Notes: generated from the letters alone by a model not told the origin. Positions 18,985 to 27,231 are shown, counted from the first letter of the stretch. The stretch is DNA of 64,000 bases from DASXRU01 sp034665305 (GCA_034665305.1 JAXDFZ010000016.1:186001-250000), one strand, 5' to 3'. Numbers and translations are program-made.

Positions 18985-19512
18985 ATGTCTGAACCTGGGA
19001 AGCAAAAGTCTCATATTCAATTCACGCTGAACGGCGAGCCGGCGGAAGTCGCGTTTGCGCCGCATAAGACGCTGTTGGAAGTTCTGCGCGAAGATCTGAA
19101 TCTTACCGGCACGAAGCATGGCTGTGAGCTCGGCGAGTGCGGCACCTGTGCGGTCCTGGTAAACGGCCGTTCGATTCTTTCCTGTCTGATGTTGGGCCTC
19201 GACGCCGAAGGGCAAGAAGTGAAAACGATTGAAGGGATGGCGAATGGGCCCGACCTTCATCCTTTGCAGGACACGTTTGCAGATACAGGCGCGGCCCAGT
19301 GCGGTTATTGTTCACCCGGATTTCTGCTGGTCGCGGAAGAGCTTTTGAAAAAGAACCCGAACCCGAATCGAGAAGTAATTAAGGAAGCGCTGTCAGGAAA
19401 TCTCTGCCGCTGTACCGGGTACATCAAGATTTACGAAGCAGTTGAATTGGCGGCGGCACGCATGCGAGGCGAAGAGATGGAACTTCCAAAAGAGAGTGTT
19501 TACGGCTATTGA
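18985..19512 (+). CDS. Molybdenum hydroxylase, 2x[2Fe-2S] small subunit
   Basis: 175-residue iron-sulfur subunit of a xanthine dehydrogenase/4-hydroxybenzoyl-CoA reductase-type enzyme. Plant-type cluster ligands are C47-x4-C52-x2-C55 with C67. The second cluster uses C106-x2-C109 and C141-x-C143 (QCGYCSPGF, NLCRCTGY). It shuttles electrons between the molybdenum and flavin subunits. Start ATG 18985; an in-frame TTG/ATG extension from 18934 overlaps the end of panC and is not conserved-looking. A GGGGCAAGCC repeat separates it from the Mo subunit. Confidence 0.93.
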   Translation: MSEPGKQKSHIQFTLNGEPAEVAFAPHKTLLEVLREDLNLTGTKHGCELGECGTCAVLVNGRSILSCLMLGLDAEGQEVKTIEGMANGPDLHPLQDTFADTGAAQCGYCSPGFLLVAEELLKKNPNPNREVIKEALSGNLCRCTGYIKIYEAVELAAARMRGEEMELPKESVYGY

Positions 19513-19543
19513 GATCTGACTAAAGCAAGATGGCGGAGTACCC

Positions 19544-19628
19544 GCAGTCAGGAAGCGCGGCTTGCCCCCGCTCTTCTTAGGCAGCTTCAAAATAGAAGAA
19601 GCGGGGGCAAGCCCACCTTCCTGACTGC
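19544..19628. repeat. GGGGCAAGCC palindromic repeat, copy 2
   Basis: Arms 19544-19575 (gcagtcaggaagcgcggc then ttgcccccgctctt) and 19597-19628 enclose a loop of only 21 bases, the shortest of the four copies. It lies within the molybdenum hydroxylase operon, between the 2Fe-2S and Mo subunits. Confidence 0.85.
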
Positions 19629-19665
19629 AAGTTATCTGAGTTTTGTAACGGCGCTAGAGATCCTT

Positions 19666-22113
19666 ATGGCGAGCAACAACGGCAAACCGCTGAACGTAGT
19701 CGGCAAACCTTTTCGCAAAGTCGATGCGCGGGCGAAGTGCACCGGGCAAACTAAGTTTGCGGATGACATCGTGCTGCCGCGGATGTTGGCCTGCAAGATC
19801 CTGCGCAGCCACGAACCGCACGCCATCATCAAGCGCATCGACACCTCAAAGGCAGTTGCGTTGCCCGGCGTCCTCGCTGTTATCACCGGCAAAGACCTTC
19901 CCATTTCTTACGGCATCCTCCCGGTCAGTCAGGACGAGCACGCACTCTGCATCGACAAAGTCCGCTTTATCGGCGATCCGGTGGCGGCGGTGGCGGCGAT
20001 TGATGAAGATGTCGCTTTCGACGCTATGAACCTGATCGAAGTTGAGTACGAACGGCTGAACACGATTTCTTCGATCGAAGAGGCTTTGCTGATCGACGAG
20101 CCGCGCGTCCACGAATACGGCGACGGCGGCAACGTCCACAAGAAAGTTTCTTTGGAATTCGGCGACGTCGAGCAGGGGTTTGCCGAAGCCGATTTGATTC
20201 GCGAAGACAATTTCTTTTACGAAGGCAATACGCATTTGCCCATGGAACAGCACGCGGCGGTTGCCTACTTCGATACCGATCAAAAGCTGACGCTCTGGAG
20301 TTCGACGCAGACGCCGCACTACGTGCATCGTGCGCTGACTAAAGTGCTGGCAATGCCGGCGAGTCACATTCGCGTGATTGCCACGCCCAACGGCGGCGGC
20401 TTTGGTGGTAAGAGCGATCCCTTCAACCATGAAGTAGTGGTTTGCAAACTTTCCATGATCACTGGCCGGCCGGTAAAGAACACACTAACGCGTGAAGAAG
20501 TTTTCTACTGCCACCGCGGCCGCCATCCGGTGCTGATGCAGGTCAAGACCGGGGTGAAGAAAGACGGCGCCATCACCGCTATGCATTTCAAATCGTTTCT
20601 CGATGGTGGCGCGTATGGCAGCTACGGCGTGGCCAGTACTTTCTACACCGGAGCTTTGCAGACGGTGACCTACGACGTGCCGCGTTACAAGTTTCAGGGC
20701 GTGCGCGTGTTTACGAATAAACCTCCTTGCGGACCCAAGCGCGGCCACGGTACGCCGCAACCGCGGTTTGGTTTAGAAGTTCAGCTCGACAAGATCGCGG
20801 AAGAACTAAAACTGGATCCGGCGGCCATGCGGCGCGACCATCTCGTTAAGGCCGACACTGTCACGGCAAACTATCTGCGCATCGGCAGCATGGGCCTGGG
20901 CACGTGCATCGACAAAGTCGTTGCCGGCTCCGACTGGAAAAATAAGTTTGCCGGATGGGACCAGACCAAACGCAAGTTGCCGTACGGAAAAGGAATCGGC
21001 TTCGCGTGCAGCTCGTACATCTGCGGCGCGGGTCTGCCAATCTACTGGAACAACATGCCGCAATCCGGCGTGCAGTTGCGTTTGGACCGCCAGGGCGGCG
21101 TCTGTGTGATGTGCGGTTCGACTGACATCGGGCAAGGTTCCGATTCCATTTTGGCGTACATCGTCGCGGAAGTCTTGGGTATTGATCCATTCGACATACG
21201 CGTCGTCACGGCTGACACGGACCTGACGCCCGTTGATCTCGGAAGTTATTCGAGTCGCGTGACTCTAATGACCGGAAACGCTGCGATTCAGGCAGCCGAA
21301 CGCGCGCGCGAGCTTTTGGTGATGGCGGTGGCGGAAAAGCTCGGCGTGCCGATTGAAAATCTTTCCCTCGCCGAACGCCGCGTGTTCGACGTTGAAAATC
21401 CTGAGGTCGGTGTTTCCTTTGCCGAAGCGGTCGTGCTGGCGGAATCTAAGTACGGAACCATTGGCACTGTCGGTTCCTATTCCCCGCCGCGCTCGCCCGG
21501 CAAGTACAAGGGCGCCGGCGTTGGACCATCACCAGCGTACAGTTATTCCGCTGCGGTTGCCGAAGTTGACGTCGATCCCGCAACCGGCATCGTCACCGTC
21601 GAGCGTGTCTGGATCGCGCACGACATTGGTAAGTCGATCAATCCGATGCTGGTGATGGGCCAGGTCGAAGGTAGCGTGTACATGGGCTTGGGCGAAGCGC
21701 TGATGGAGGAGATGGTCTACCGCGCGAACCGCAATGTAGTGCACAAGTTTCCCTCGATGTTGGAGTACAAGAGCCCGACTACGATGGAGATGTGCGACGT
21801 CAAGACGTATTTAGTCGAGGACCCCGATCCGAATGGACCCTATGGCGCGAAGGAAGTTGGACAAGGACCACTGCTGCCGGTCCCGCCCGCAGTCGCGAAC
21901 GCGGTGTACGACGCAGTCGGCGTGCGCATTGACGAGGTCCCGATCACGCCGGAGAAAGTTTTGAAAGCGCTGCGCGATAAAGCCCGCGGCCGCGTGGGAC
22001 GGTATGGACCAGACGGCGTTCCCTCCATCGAATGGCCCGAACCGCAACGCGTCTTGACTCCAGCGGAAGGCGGCGACGGCCGCGAAATGCCGCGAGTGGC
22101 GGTACATTCGTGA
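19666..22113 (+). CDS. Molybdenum hydroxylase, molybdopterin-binding large subunit (4-HBCR/XDH type)
   Basis: 815 residues. Xanthine-dehydrogenase-family catalytic subunit binding molybdopterin cytosine dinucleotide. Motifs: GKPFRKVDARAKCTGQTKFADD at the start, NGGGFGGKSDP, the Arg-containing KRGHGTPQPRFGLE, STDIGQGSDS, and C-terminal GPYGAKEVGQGPLLPVPPAVANA. In most family members the residue after 'VG' is the catalytic glutamate; here it is Gln733 (codon CAA at 21862-21864). With the FAD subunit downstream, the complex most resembles 4-hydroxybenzoyl-CoA reductase. The substrate is unproven. Confidence 0.88.
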   Translation: MASNNGKPLNVVGKPFRKVDARAKCTGQTKFADDIVLPRMLACKILRSHEPHAIIKRIDTSKAVALPGVLAVITGKDLPISYGILPVSQDEHALCIDKVRFIGDPVAAVAAIDEDVAFDAMNLIEVEYERLNTISSIEEALLIDEPRVHEYGDGGNVHKKVSLEFGDVEQGFAEADLIREDNFFYEGNTHLPMEQHAAVAYFDTDQKLTLWSSTQTPHYVHRALTKVLAMPASHIRVIATPNGGGFGGKSDPFNHEVVVCKLSMITGRPVKNTLTREEVFYCHRGRHPVLMQVKTGVKKDGAITAMHFKSFLDGGAYGSYGVASTFYTGALQTVTYDVPRYKFQGVRVFTNKPPCGPKRGHGTPQPRFGLEVQLDKIAEELKLDPAAMRRDHLVKADTVTANYLRIGSMGLGTCIDKVVAGSDWKNKFAGWDQTKRKLPYGKGIGFACSSYICGAGLPIYWNNMPQSGVQLRLDRQGGVCVMCGSTDIGQGSDSILAYIVAEVLGIDPFDIRVVTADTDLTPVDLGSYSSRVTLMTGNAAIQAAERARELLVMAVAEKLGVPIENLSLAERRVFDVENPEVGVSFAEAVVLAESKYGTIGTVGSYSPPRSPGKYKGAGVGPSPAYSYSAAVAEVDVDPATGIVTVERVWIAHDIGKSINPMLVMGQVEGSVYMGLGEALMEEMVYRANRNVVHKFPSMLEYKSPTTMEMCDVKTYLVEDPDPNGPYGAKEVGQGPLLPVPPAVANAVYDAVGVRIDEVPITPEKVLKALRDKARGRVGRYGPDGVPSIEWPEPQRVLTPAEGGDGREMPRVAVHS

Positions 22114-22122
22114 GGCAGATCA

Positions 22123-22473
22123 ATGAGGCTTCCCAACGCTAAGAATGCTGTTGTCGATATTGAAAAACTACGCAACTATTGCCTGAACCCCGATCACCCT
22201 GAGGGTAAGCACAAGGCTCGAGTATTTCGAGAGAAGTTAGGCTTCACTGACAAGGATGCTGAGCGGTTGCGTCAATTAATATTGGAAGCGATATTAACAA
22301 CTGAGGCAACGGAACAGGACCGAACAGTTTACGGCCAGAGATTTGTTGTGGATTTTCCGGTCCGAGTGGACGAGCAACTCAGCTTCGTATTGTCATGGGT
22401 TACGATACGTTCCGCATGGATCATCAAGGATGGCGAGGAGTTTGCGCGTTTGACGACGTGCTTTATACGGTAA
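22123..22473 (+). CDS. DUF6883 domain protein
   Basis: 116 residues. MRLPNAKNAVVDIEKLRNYCLN, HPEGKHKARVF and FVVDFPVRV match the DUF6883 pattern as I remember it. Its biochemical role is unknown. Relatives often sit beside DUF4926 genes, as here. It starts 9 bases after the stop of the Mo subunit, with GAGG in the gap, and is followed 14 bases later by the DUF4926 gene. Base composition is more A/T-rich than the flanking hydroxylase genes, which suggests acquisition. A toxin-antitoxin-like pair is an inference only. Confidence 0.75.
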   Translation: MRLPNAKNAVVDIEKLRNYCLNPDHPEGKHKARVFREKLGFTDKDAERLRQLILEAILTTEATEQDRTVYGQRFVVDFPVRVDEQLSFVLSWVTIRSAWIIKDGEEFARLTTCFIR

Positions 22474-22487
22474 GGAGCTCTTAGACA

Positions 22488-22703
22488 ATGGACGAAATCA
22501 AGTTGAGTGACGTGGTGGCGCTCGTAGAAGATCTGCCTACCGAAGGCTTACGTCGAGGGGAGGTAGGCACAGTTGTTGAGCAATGGAAAGAAGGCGTCTT
22601 GGAAGTTGAGTTCAGTGACGATTCTGGGAAAGCTTATGCCTTCGCTGCTTTGCGTCCCGAACAGATAATGAAGCTTCATTTTCGAAAAGACCAAGCTGCC
22701 TAA
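22488..22703 (+). CDS. DUF4926 domain protein
   Basis: 71-residue protein with the small-barrel pattern LSDVVALVEDLPTEGLRRGE, VGTVVEQWKEGVLEVEFSD and DSGKAYAFAALRPEQIM typical of DUF4926. Start ATG 22488 has TAAGGAG upstream. Only 6 bases separate it from the FAD subunit gene, so the pair is translated inside the hydroxylase operon. Function unknown. Confidence 0.75.
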   Translation: MDEIKLSDVVALVEDLPTEGLRRGEVGTVVEQWKEGVLEVEFSDDSGKAYAFAALRPEQIMKLHFRKDQAA

Positions 22704-22709
22704 GCCGCT

Positions 22710-23714
22710 ATGATGCGACTCCCCAAATTTGATTACCGCGTGCCGCGCACCGTCGCGGAGGCGGTGAAGATTGTCGGCGACGTTGGGCCGACGTCCCAGT
22801 TCGTCGCGGGGGGCACCGATCTTTACCCGAACATGAAGCGGCGCCAGCAGATGCCGCAGACGGTTATCTCCGTGATGCGCGTTCCGGAGTTGAATCAGAT
22901 CACCGGTGAAGGCCCTTCCGGAATCCGCATCGGCGCGTCGGTAACGCTTACGGACATTTGCGACCACCCGCTCATCATGCGCGATTATCCGGTCGTCGCT
23001 GCCGCGGCGCGCACAATTTCGACGCCGATACTGCGAAACATGGGAACCATCGGCGGCAACCTGCTGCTTGATACTCGTTGTAATTACTACGATCAAAACT
23101 ACGAGTGGCGCAAAGGTATCAACTTCTGTTTAAAGAAGGACGGCGACGTTTGCTGGGTCGCGCCCGGCAGTTCGAAGTGCTGGGCCGTGCAGTCTTCCGA
23201 TCTCGTTCCGGTGATGGTAGCGATTGGCGCTAAGTTCCGCCTGATGTCTACGCTCGGTGAACGAATGATCGACGCGGCCGGGTTCTACAACGACGACGGC
23301 ATCGATTATCTGAAGAAGCGGCCGGATGAGTTGCTGGTTGATATCCACCTCCCGCCGACTAATGGCTGGCGCGCTTCATACCAAAAACTTCGCCGGCGCG
23401 GCGCTTTCGATTTTCCGGTGCTGGGGGTTGCGGCGTACGTTCAGTTGGAAGAAATCAGAACCGGGAGCGTTAGCGACCGGGCCCCGGTGAAGAATGCAAA
23501 GATCGTCCTGGGCGGCATTGCTCCTGCTCCAATCGAAGTAATTGAAGCCGGCCAAGCTTTGATTGGTCAGCCGTTCGATGCCGAGCATATTCAGGCTGCC
23601 GCCGAAGCCGCTTACATCAAAGCCCGTCCGCTCGACAACACTGACTTTGTCATGAACTGGCGCAAGCAGATGGCCCGCGAATACACGTTGCGCGCCCTCC
23701 AATCCCTCCAATAA
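22710..23714 (+). CDS. Molybdenum hydroxylase FAD subunit with extra [4Fe-4S] ligands (4-HBCR beta type)
   Basis: 334 residues, CO dehydrogenase/XDH medium-subunit fold. FAD-binding motifs are FVAGGTDLYP (32-41) and TIGGNLLLDTR (113-123). Between them and the C-terminal domain is an insertion with C124-x15-C140-x7-C148-x8-C157. That is the spacing I recall for the [4Fe-4S] ligands of the Thauera 4-hydroxybenzoyl-CoA reductase beta subunit (C122, C138, C146, C155). This cluster is the hallmark of enzymes that feed low-potential electrons inward for reduction. Start ATG 22710 or 22713. A second-shell alternative is a plain aldehyde/xanthine oxidoreductase, but these lack the insertion. Confidence 0.88.
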   Translation: MMRLPKFDYRVPRTVAEAVKIVGDVGPTSQFVAGGTDLYPNMKRRQQMPQTVISVMRVPELNQITGEGPSGIRIGASVTLTDICDHPLIMRDYPVVAAAARTISTPILRNMGTIGGNLLLDTRCNYYDQNYEWRKGINFCLKKDGDVCWVAPGSSKCWAVQSSDLVPVMVAIGAKFRLMSTLGERMIDAAGFYNDDGIDYLKKRPDELLVDIHLPPTNGWRASYQKLRRRGAFDFPVLGVAAYVQLEEIRTGSVSDRAPVKNAKIVLGGIAPAPIEVIEAGQALIGQPFDAEHIQAAAEAAYIKARPLDNTDFVMNWRKQMAREYTLRALQSLQ

Positions 23715-23726
23715 GATTACCTAGAA

Positions 23727-23852
23727 AAGAGCGGGGGCAAGCCGCCCTTCCTTACTGCAAGCGTTTCCAGTTGAACCTTGATACTCGAGGTTTGGAGTCT
23801 GACTCTCCGCTATTTACTCGCAGTCAGGAAGGGCGGCTTGCCCCCGCTCTTT
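23727..23852. repeat. GGGGCAAGCC palindromic repeat, copy 3
   Basis: Arms 23727-23760 and 23820-23852 are inverted (aagagcgggggcaagccgcc / ggcggcttgcccccgctctt). They are separated by 59 bases. It lies between the FAD subunit and the MocA-like gene and overlaps the spurious upstream extension of the latter's reading frame. Confidence 0.85.
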
Positions 23853-23902
23853 TGCTCAGAGTGCCTTGGCGGTTGTCTGTCTTTGTGATTATCTTTCGTG
23901 CC

Positions 23903-24529
23903 GTGCAGAACATTGCCGCCATCCTCCTTGCCGCCGGGCGCTCGCAACGCATGGGAGCGTTCAAGCCGCTGTTGCCCTTCGGAAATAAAAGCGTCATCGA
24001 AACGTGTATCGATAATTTGAAGTCGGCCGGCGTGGACCAAATCGTCGTGGTCGTGGGCCACCGCGCCGCAGAGGTGCGCCAGCATCTCAACCACCACAAG
24101 GTGAGTTTCGCCCTCAACCCGCGTCCGGAAAGCGAGATGAGCGCGTCCATTGCCTGCGGAATTCAGAAAGTCCCCACGAGCACCAAAGCCGCGCTCATTG
24201 CGCTGGTAGATCATCCGGCAGTTTCCGTTGAGGTCATCACGGCGCTGATCGAGAAATGGAAGGCCGGCGCGAGGCTAATCATTCCGCAGTTTGACGGGCG
24301 CGGCGGACATCCCGTTTTGATAGATCTCTCTTTGCGTGAAGAGCTGCTCCGGGTCGATCCGACCCGCGGCTTGCGGGCGCTGTTTGAGGCTCATCAATCT
24401 GAGGTTTCCCGGCTGCCCGTTCCCTCACCCTTTGTTGCGCGCGACATGGATACGTGGGAAGATTACGTTCGCCTGCACACAGAATTTTTCGGCAAGCCAC
24501 CTGCGATCAAGCCTTCGAGTCAAGGATAG
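23903..24529 (+). CDS. mocA: MocA-like molybdenum cofactor cytidylyltransferase
   Basis: About 208 residues, MobA/MocA-type nucleotidyltransferase: IAAILLAAGRSQRMGAFKPLLPF (nucleotide loop and LxxxG-K), VVVGHRAAEVR, ALVDHPAVS and GRGGHPVLID. MocA adds CMP to molybdopterin to form the dinucleotide cofactor used by hydroxylases such as the one upstream. Start taken as GTG 23903 (VQNIAAIL); GTG 23885 is an alternative; the longer frame is repeat-derived. Genomic coupling supports a maturation role for this operon's enzyme. Confidence 0.8.
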   Translation: MQNIAAILLAAGRSQRMGAFKPLLPFGNKSVIETCIDNLKSAGVDQIVVVVGHRAAEVRQHLNHHKVSFALNPRPESEMSASIACGIQKVPTSTKAALIALVDHPAVSVEVITALIEKWKAGARLIIPQFDGRGGHPVLIDLSLREELLRVDPTRGLRALFEAHQSEVSRLPVPSPFVARDMDTWEDYVRLHTEFFGKPPAIKPSSQG

Positions 24530-24542
24530 AAAGGCGGCCCGC

Positions 24543-24806
24543 TTGACCCTCTCAGAATTCCTGAAGCCGTGGAAGATTCATTTTGCCTTTGGCGGAGGTT
24601 TCCTGGCGCTGATCCTTTTGCACGTCGTGCTGGATCTCGTTGCCGGCGTCTCTTTCGGGAAAGCTACGTGGGAGGCGCTGAGTTCGATCAAACCGATGGA
24701 GTACCTAATGTTCGGTCTGATGTGGTACGGCATCGCCTTTTCACACGATCCGGACGAGGGGCACAGCCGACTGACGCTACTAAACCTCAATGGGACGCAC
24801 GATTAG
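24543..24806 (+). CDS. Small two-helix membrane protein
   Basis: About 87 residues from TTG 24543 (LTLSEFLKPWKIHFAFGGG). It has two hydrophobic segments, FLALILLHVVLDLVAGV and EYLMFGLMWYGIAF, ending in a polar tail with SHDPDEGHSRLTLL. It starts 14 bases after the MocA-like gene with GAAAGG upstream, so it is probably co-transcribed. No family recognised. Confidence 0.5.
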   Translation: MTLSEFLKPWKIHFAFGGGFLALILLHVVLDLVAGVSFGKATWEALSSIKPMEYLMFGLMWYGIAFSHDPDEGHSRLTLLNLNGTHD

Positions 24807-24964
24807 CGAGGGATTGCTGGGGATCCGCGGGAAACGCCGCGCGTGGGAGGCATCCAACGATAAGCTTTGGAAGTACATCTAAAGGTCGGTGTCATCGTTT
24901 CGGGCGAATTACGCCGTGGACGAAACAAGGCGAAAGTCAGCCCGGGCGATGGAAGGAGAAAACA

Positions 24965-25486
24965 ATGCTTACGAAGAGCCGCACGATTGTTATCGCCGCG
25001 GCATTATCGTTTCTGGCAGTTGCCGCAACTTCAGCCGCCGCCCAAAACCGGGCGACTGACTTTTCCCTCCGCTCAGTCGACGGCGACGCGGTGACGGCGG
25101 AGAGCCTGCGCGGAGAAGTAGCGGTGCTGGCTTTTGGTAAAGCATGGTTGCCGTTGACCCGCAATCAGCTCGAAGGCGTAAAGAAGCTGGCGGACGATTA
25201 CAGTGGCCGCGGGGTCGTGGTCTACTGGGTGAGTACTGATTCAGATTCGCCGAAGTCAAAAGCCTATGCGTCCGATGAGGAACTGCGAGCCCTGGCGCGC
25301 AAGTACAAAGTGACGGTATTGCGCGATCCCGACGGTGCTGTTTCCAAGAAACTGGGCGTGGATCAACTTCCGTCGGTCGTTATTTTCGACAAACAGGGAA
25401 ACGTTTCCGGCGGGCCGATTGGCGGACTTGATCCGACGGCGAATCTGGCAACGCAATTGAGCGCGCGCCTTGATAAGATACTGTGA
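24965..25486 (+). CDS. Exported thioredoxin-fold protein lacking active-site cysteines
   Basis: 173 residues. Signal peptide LSFLAVAATSAAAQ, then an AhpC/TSA-TlpA-like fold: ATDFSLRSVDGDAVTAESLRGEVAVLAFG, DYSGRGVVVYWVSTDSD, VTVLRDPDGAVSKKLGVDQLPSVVIFD with the cis-Pro loop. Where TlpA or peroxiredoxins carry a cysteine motif this has FGKAWLPLTRNQLEG, and the protein contains no cysteine at all. A redox-inactive chaperone- or adaptor-like role is therefore more likely. Start ATG 24965 with GGAAGGAG upstream. Confidence 0.75.
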   Translation: MLTKSRTIVIAAALSFLAVAATSAAAQNRATDFSLRSVDGDAVTAESLRGEVAVLAFGKAWLPLTRNQLEGVKKLADDYSGRGVVVYWVSTDSDSPKSKAYASDEELRALARKYKVTVLRDPDGAVSKKLGVDQLPSVVIFDKQGNVSGGPIGGLDPTANLATQLSARLDKIL

Positions 25487-25493
25487 CGAGTTC

Positions 25494-26174
25494 CTAATTC
25501 TGCAAGAGAGAGGCGGCCGGGTGGTCGCCTTTTTTTGTCATCATTTTGTATAGCAGGCGCACCGGCAAGCCCACGATGTTTAGATAGTCTCCCTGTATCT
25601 CTTCGACGAAGCGCGCTGCCCTACCCTGGATCGCGTAGGCGCCGGCCTTGTCCATCGGCTCGCCGCTGGCAACGTACCAGTCAATCTCGCGGGCCGTCAG
25701 CGATGCAAATCTCACCAAAGTTCGCTCATGCGCTACTTGCGAATCCTGCTCCCTTAATCCAGCGCGCAGCAGCGCAAGTCCCGTGATCACTTCGTGCCAG
25801 CGACCGCTCAGTAGTTTGAGCATGCGCCGGGCGTCTGCTTCATCAATCGGCTTCCCGAGTAACTCCCTTTCGACGACGACAACCGTGTCCGCACCGAGGA
25901 TTAAGCAACGTTCCGAACTTGAGGCTGTTGACGATAAACGCTGTGCGGTCGCCTGGGCTTTCTGTAGCGCCAACCTCTCGACGTAAGCGACCGGTTCTTC
26001 GTTCGGGTGCCGGGTTTCGTCAATGTCAGCGGGCGATTTATCGAAGGGCCAACCCACCGCTCGCAGAATCGCCGCGCGGCGCGGGCTGGCCGACGCCAGC
26101 ACCAGGCGCTCGCCAAAAAACTCGTCCTGATTGGATTCGGCGACGTTAACTTGTCGCTCTTGCTCTGTTTCCAT
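25494..26174 (-). CDS. maf: Maf-family nucleotide pyrophosphatase
   Basis: About 226 residues. Maf/YhdE-type house-cleaning pyrophosphatase acting on dTTP, UTP or modified nucleotides. Motifs: LVLASASPRRAAILRAVG, DIDETRHPNEEPVAYVERLA, ILGADTVVVVERELLGKP (catalytic Asp), MLKLLSGRWHEVITG and DKAGAYAIQGRAARFVEEIQGDYLNIVGLP. Start chosen at ATG 26174; the reading frame extends to 26423 but that part is antisense to the DciA-like gene. Divergent from that gene with an 88-base gap. Confidence 0.93.
   Translation of the reverse strand: METEQERQVNVAESNQDEFFGERLVLASASPRRAAILRAVGWPFDKSPADIDETRHPNEEPVAYVERLALQKAQATAQRLSSTASSSERCLILGADTVVVVERELLGKPIDEADARRMLKLLSGRWHEVITGLALLRAGLREQDSQVAHERTLVRFASLTAREIDWYVASGEPMDKAGAYAIQGRAARFVEEIQGDYLNIVGLPVRLLYKMMTKKGDHPAASLLQN
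25510..25537 (+). terminator. Terminator shared with the maf 3' end
   Basis: A near-palindromic stem aggcggcc-ggt-ggtcgcct is followed by seven to eight T residues on the plus strand, 25 bases after the thioredoxin-like stop. It lies inside the last codons of the convergent maf gene, an economical overlap. Confidence 0.5.
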
Positions 26175-26262
26175 TACACTCGCCCATTCGAACTGCAAAT
26201 TGATTTGTGATTCTAAAGTGAATTCAGCCGGGCGCAAATGCGTGGGCGAGAGTTGAGGCGGG

Positions 26263-26736
26263 ATGGACGCGCTGATTCGAGCATTGCCGAAACTGATAAG
26301 CGCCGCCGGTGGCGGCGAAGAGGTCACTGAAGCCGCGGCCCGCATCGCCTGGCGCCGCGTCGCGGGGGAACCGTTGCGCCGGCACGCAGTATTGTTTCGC
26401 CTGTTCCGGACGACGCTGGTCATCGCCGTGTCGGACGCTATCTGGCAGAAGCAGTTGGTGCCGCTGAGCGCTCAGTTGCTGTCGCGCTTGAACGCTGTGC
26501 TGGGCCGTGGCACCGTCACCTTCATTGAATTCCGTATCGATCCGGCAACAGTCGCGAAAGAACGAGGCTTAGAGGAAGGTGTCACCGCGATCACCGCGGA
26601 GCAAGCAATCGGAGCTGTGCCGCAGGAATTACACGCGGCCGCAAATGCCATCGCAGACGAAGCTCTGCGCCGGCGATTCCTGTTGGCTGCGGGCGCCAGT
26701 ATTTTGCGGAGAGAATCGTTGACGGTGGGTGAATAG
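26263..26736 (+). CDS. DUF721/DciA-like protein
   Basis: 157 residues. The central block WRRVAGEPLRRHAVLFRLFRTTLVIAVSDAIWQKQLVPLSAQLL is the DUF721/DciA signature. DciA is the ancestral DnaB helicase loader/operator in most bacteria. The C-terminal region is alpha-helical and less conserved. A run of six 7-bp repeats begins at its stop codon. Confidence 0.78.
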   Translation: MDALIRALPKLISAAGGGEEVTEAAARIAWRRVAGEPLRRHAVLFRLFRTTLVIAVSDAIWQKQLVPLSAQLLSRLNAVLGRGTVTFIEFRIDPATVAKERGLEEGVTAITAEQAIGAVPQELHAAANAIADEALRRRFLLAAGASILRRESLTVGE

Positions 26737-26778
26737 TAAATGGTAAATGGTAAATGGTGAATGGTGAATGGTAAGTGG
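26737..26778. repeat. Six tandem 7-bp repeats (TAAATGG/TGAATGG)
   Basis: Units taaatgg x3, tgaatgg x2, taagtgg x1, contiguous from the base after the DciA-like stop codon. Similar 'ccatttac' words appear inverted near 49838 and 52232. Slippage-prone, noncoding. Confidence 0.8.
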
Positions 26779-26930
26779 CTGGACTAGTTGAATCGTTCAT
26801 AGTTGATACTAACAAGTGGTGAGGGGCTCTCAACGCGTTTGTGCTTAATTCCATGGGCTGAGCTAGCGAAGAGACAATTTGAAATTTGAAAACCAATCTG
26901 AAATCAGCAATCTGAAATCCGAAATCGAAA

Positions 26931-27227
26931 ATGCCCATAACTGAAGCCGACATCGAAAAGGTTGCGCAACTTGCGCACCTGGAAATCACCGAAGCAGAAC
27001 GCCGCGCCTTCACGCCGCAAATGGCGGACATAGTCGCCTACGTCGAACAGTTGAATGACGTGGACACCAGTAATGTGGCACCCGCGATGGGCGGCCTGAC
27101 GCCTGAAGGGGAACGCACGGAAGCGGCGCGGGAGGACGTAATACGACCTTCGCTCGGCCAGGAAGTGGCGCTCGCCGAAGCTCCCGATCCCGCATCGGGC
27201 CATTTCCGAGTTCCGAAAGTTTTGTAG
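26931..27227 (+). CDS. gatC: Asp-tRNA(Asn)/Glu-tRNA(Gln) amidotransferase subunit C
   Basis: 98 residues. Small subunit that stabilises GatA-GatB. ITEADIEKVAQLAHLEITEAER, YVEQLNDVDTSNVAPA and RPSLGQEVALAEAPDPASGHFRVPKVL are classic GatC features. gatA follows after a 113-base repeat-containing gap; gatB is not in the window. Confidence 0.95.
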   Translation: MPITEADIEKVAQLAHLEITEAERRAFTPQMADIVAYVEQLNDVDTSNVAPAMGGLTPEGERTEAAREDVIRPSLGQEVALAEAPDPASGHFRVPKVL

Positions 27228-27231
27228 GGAG

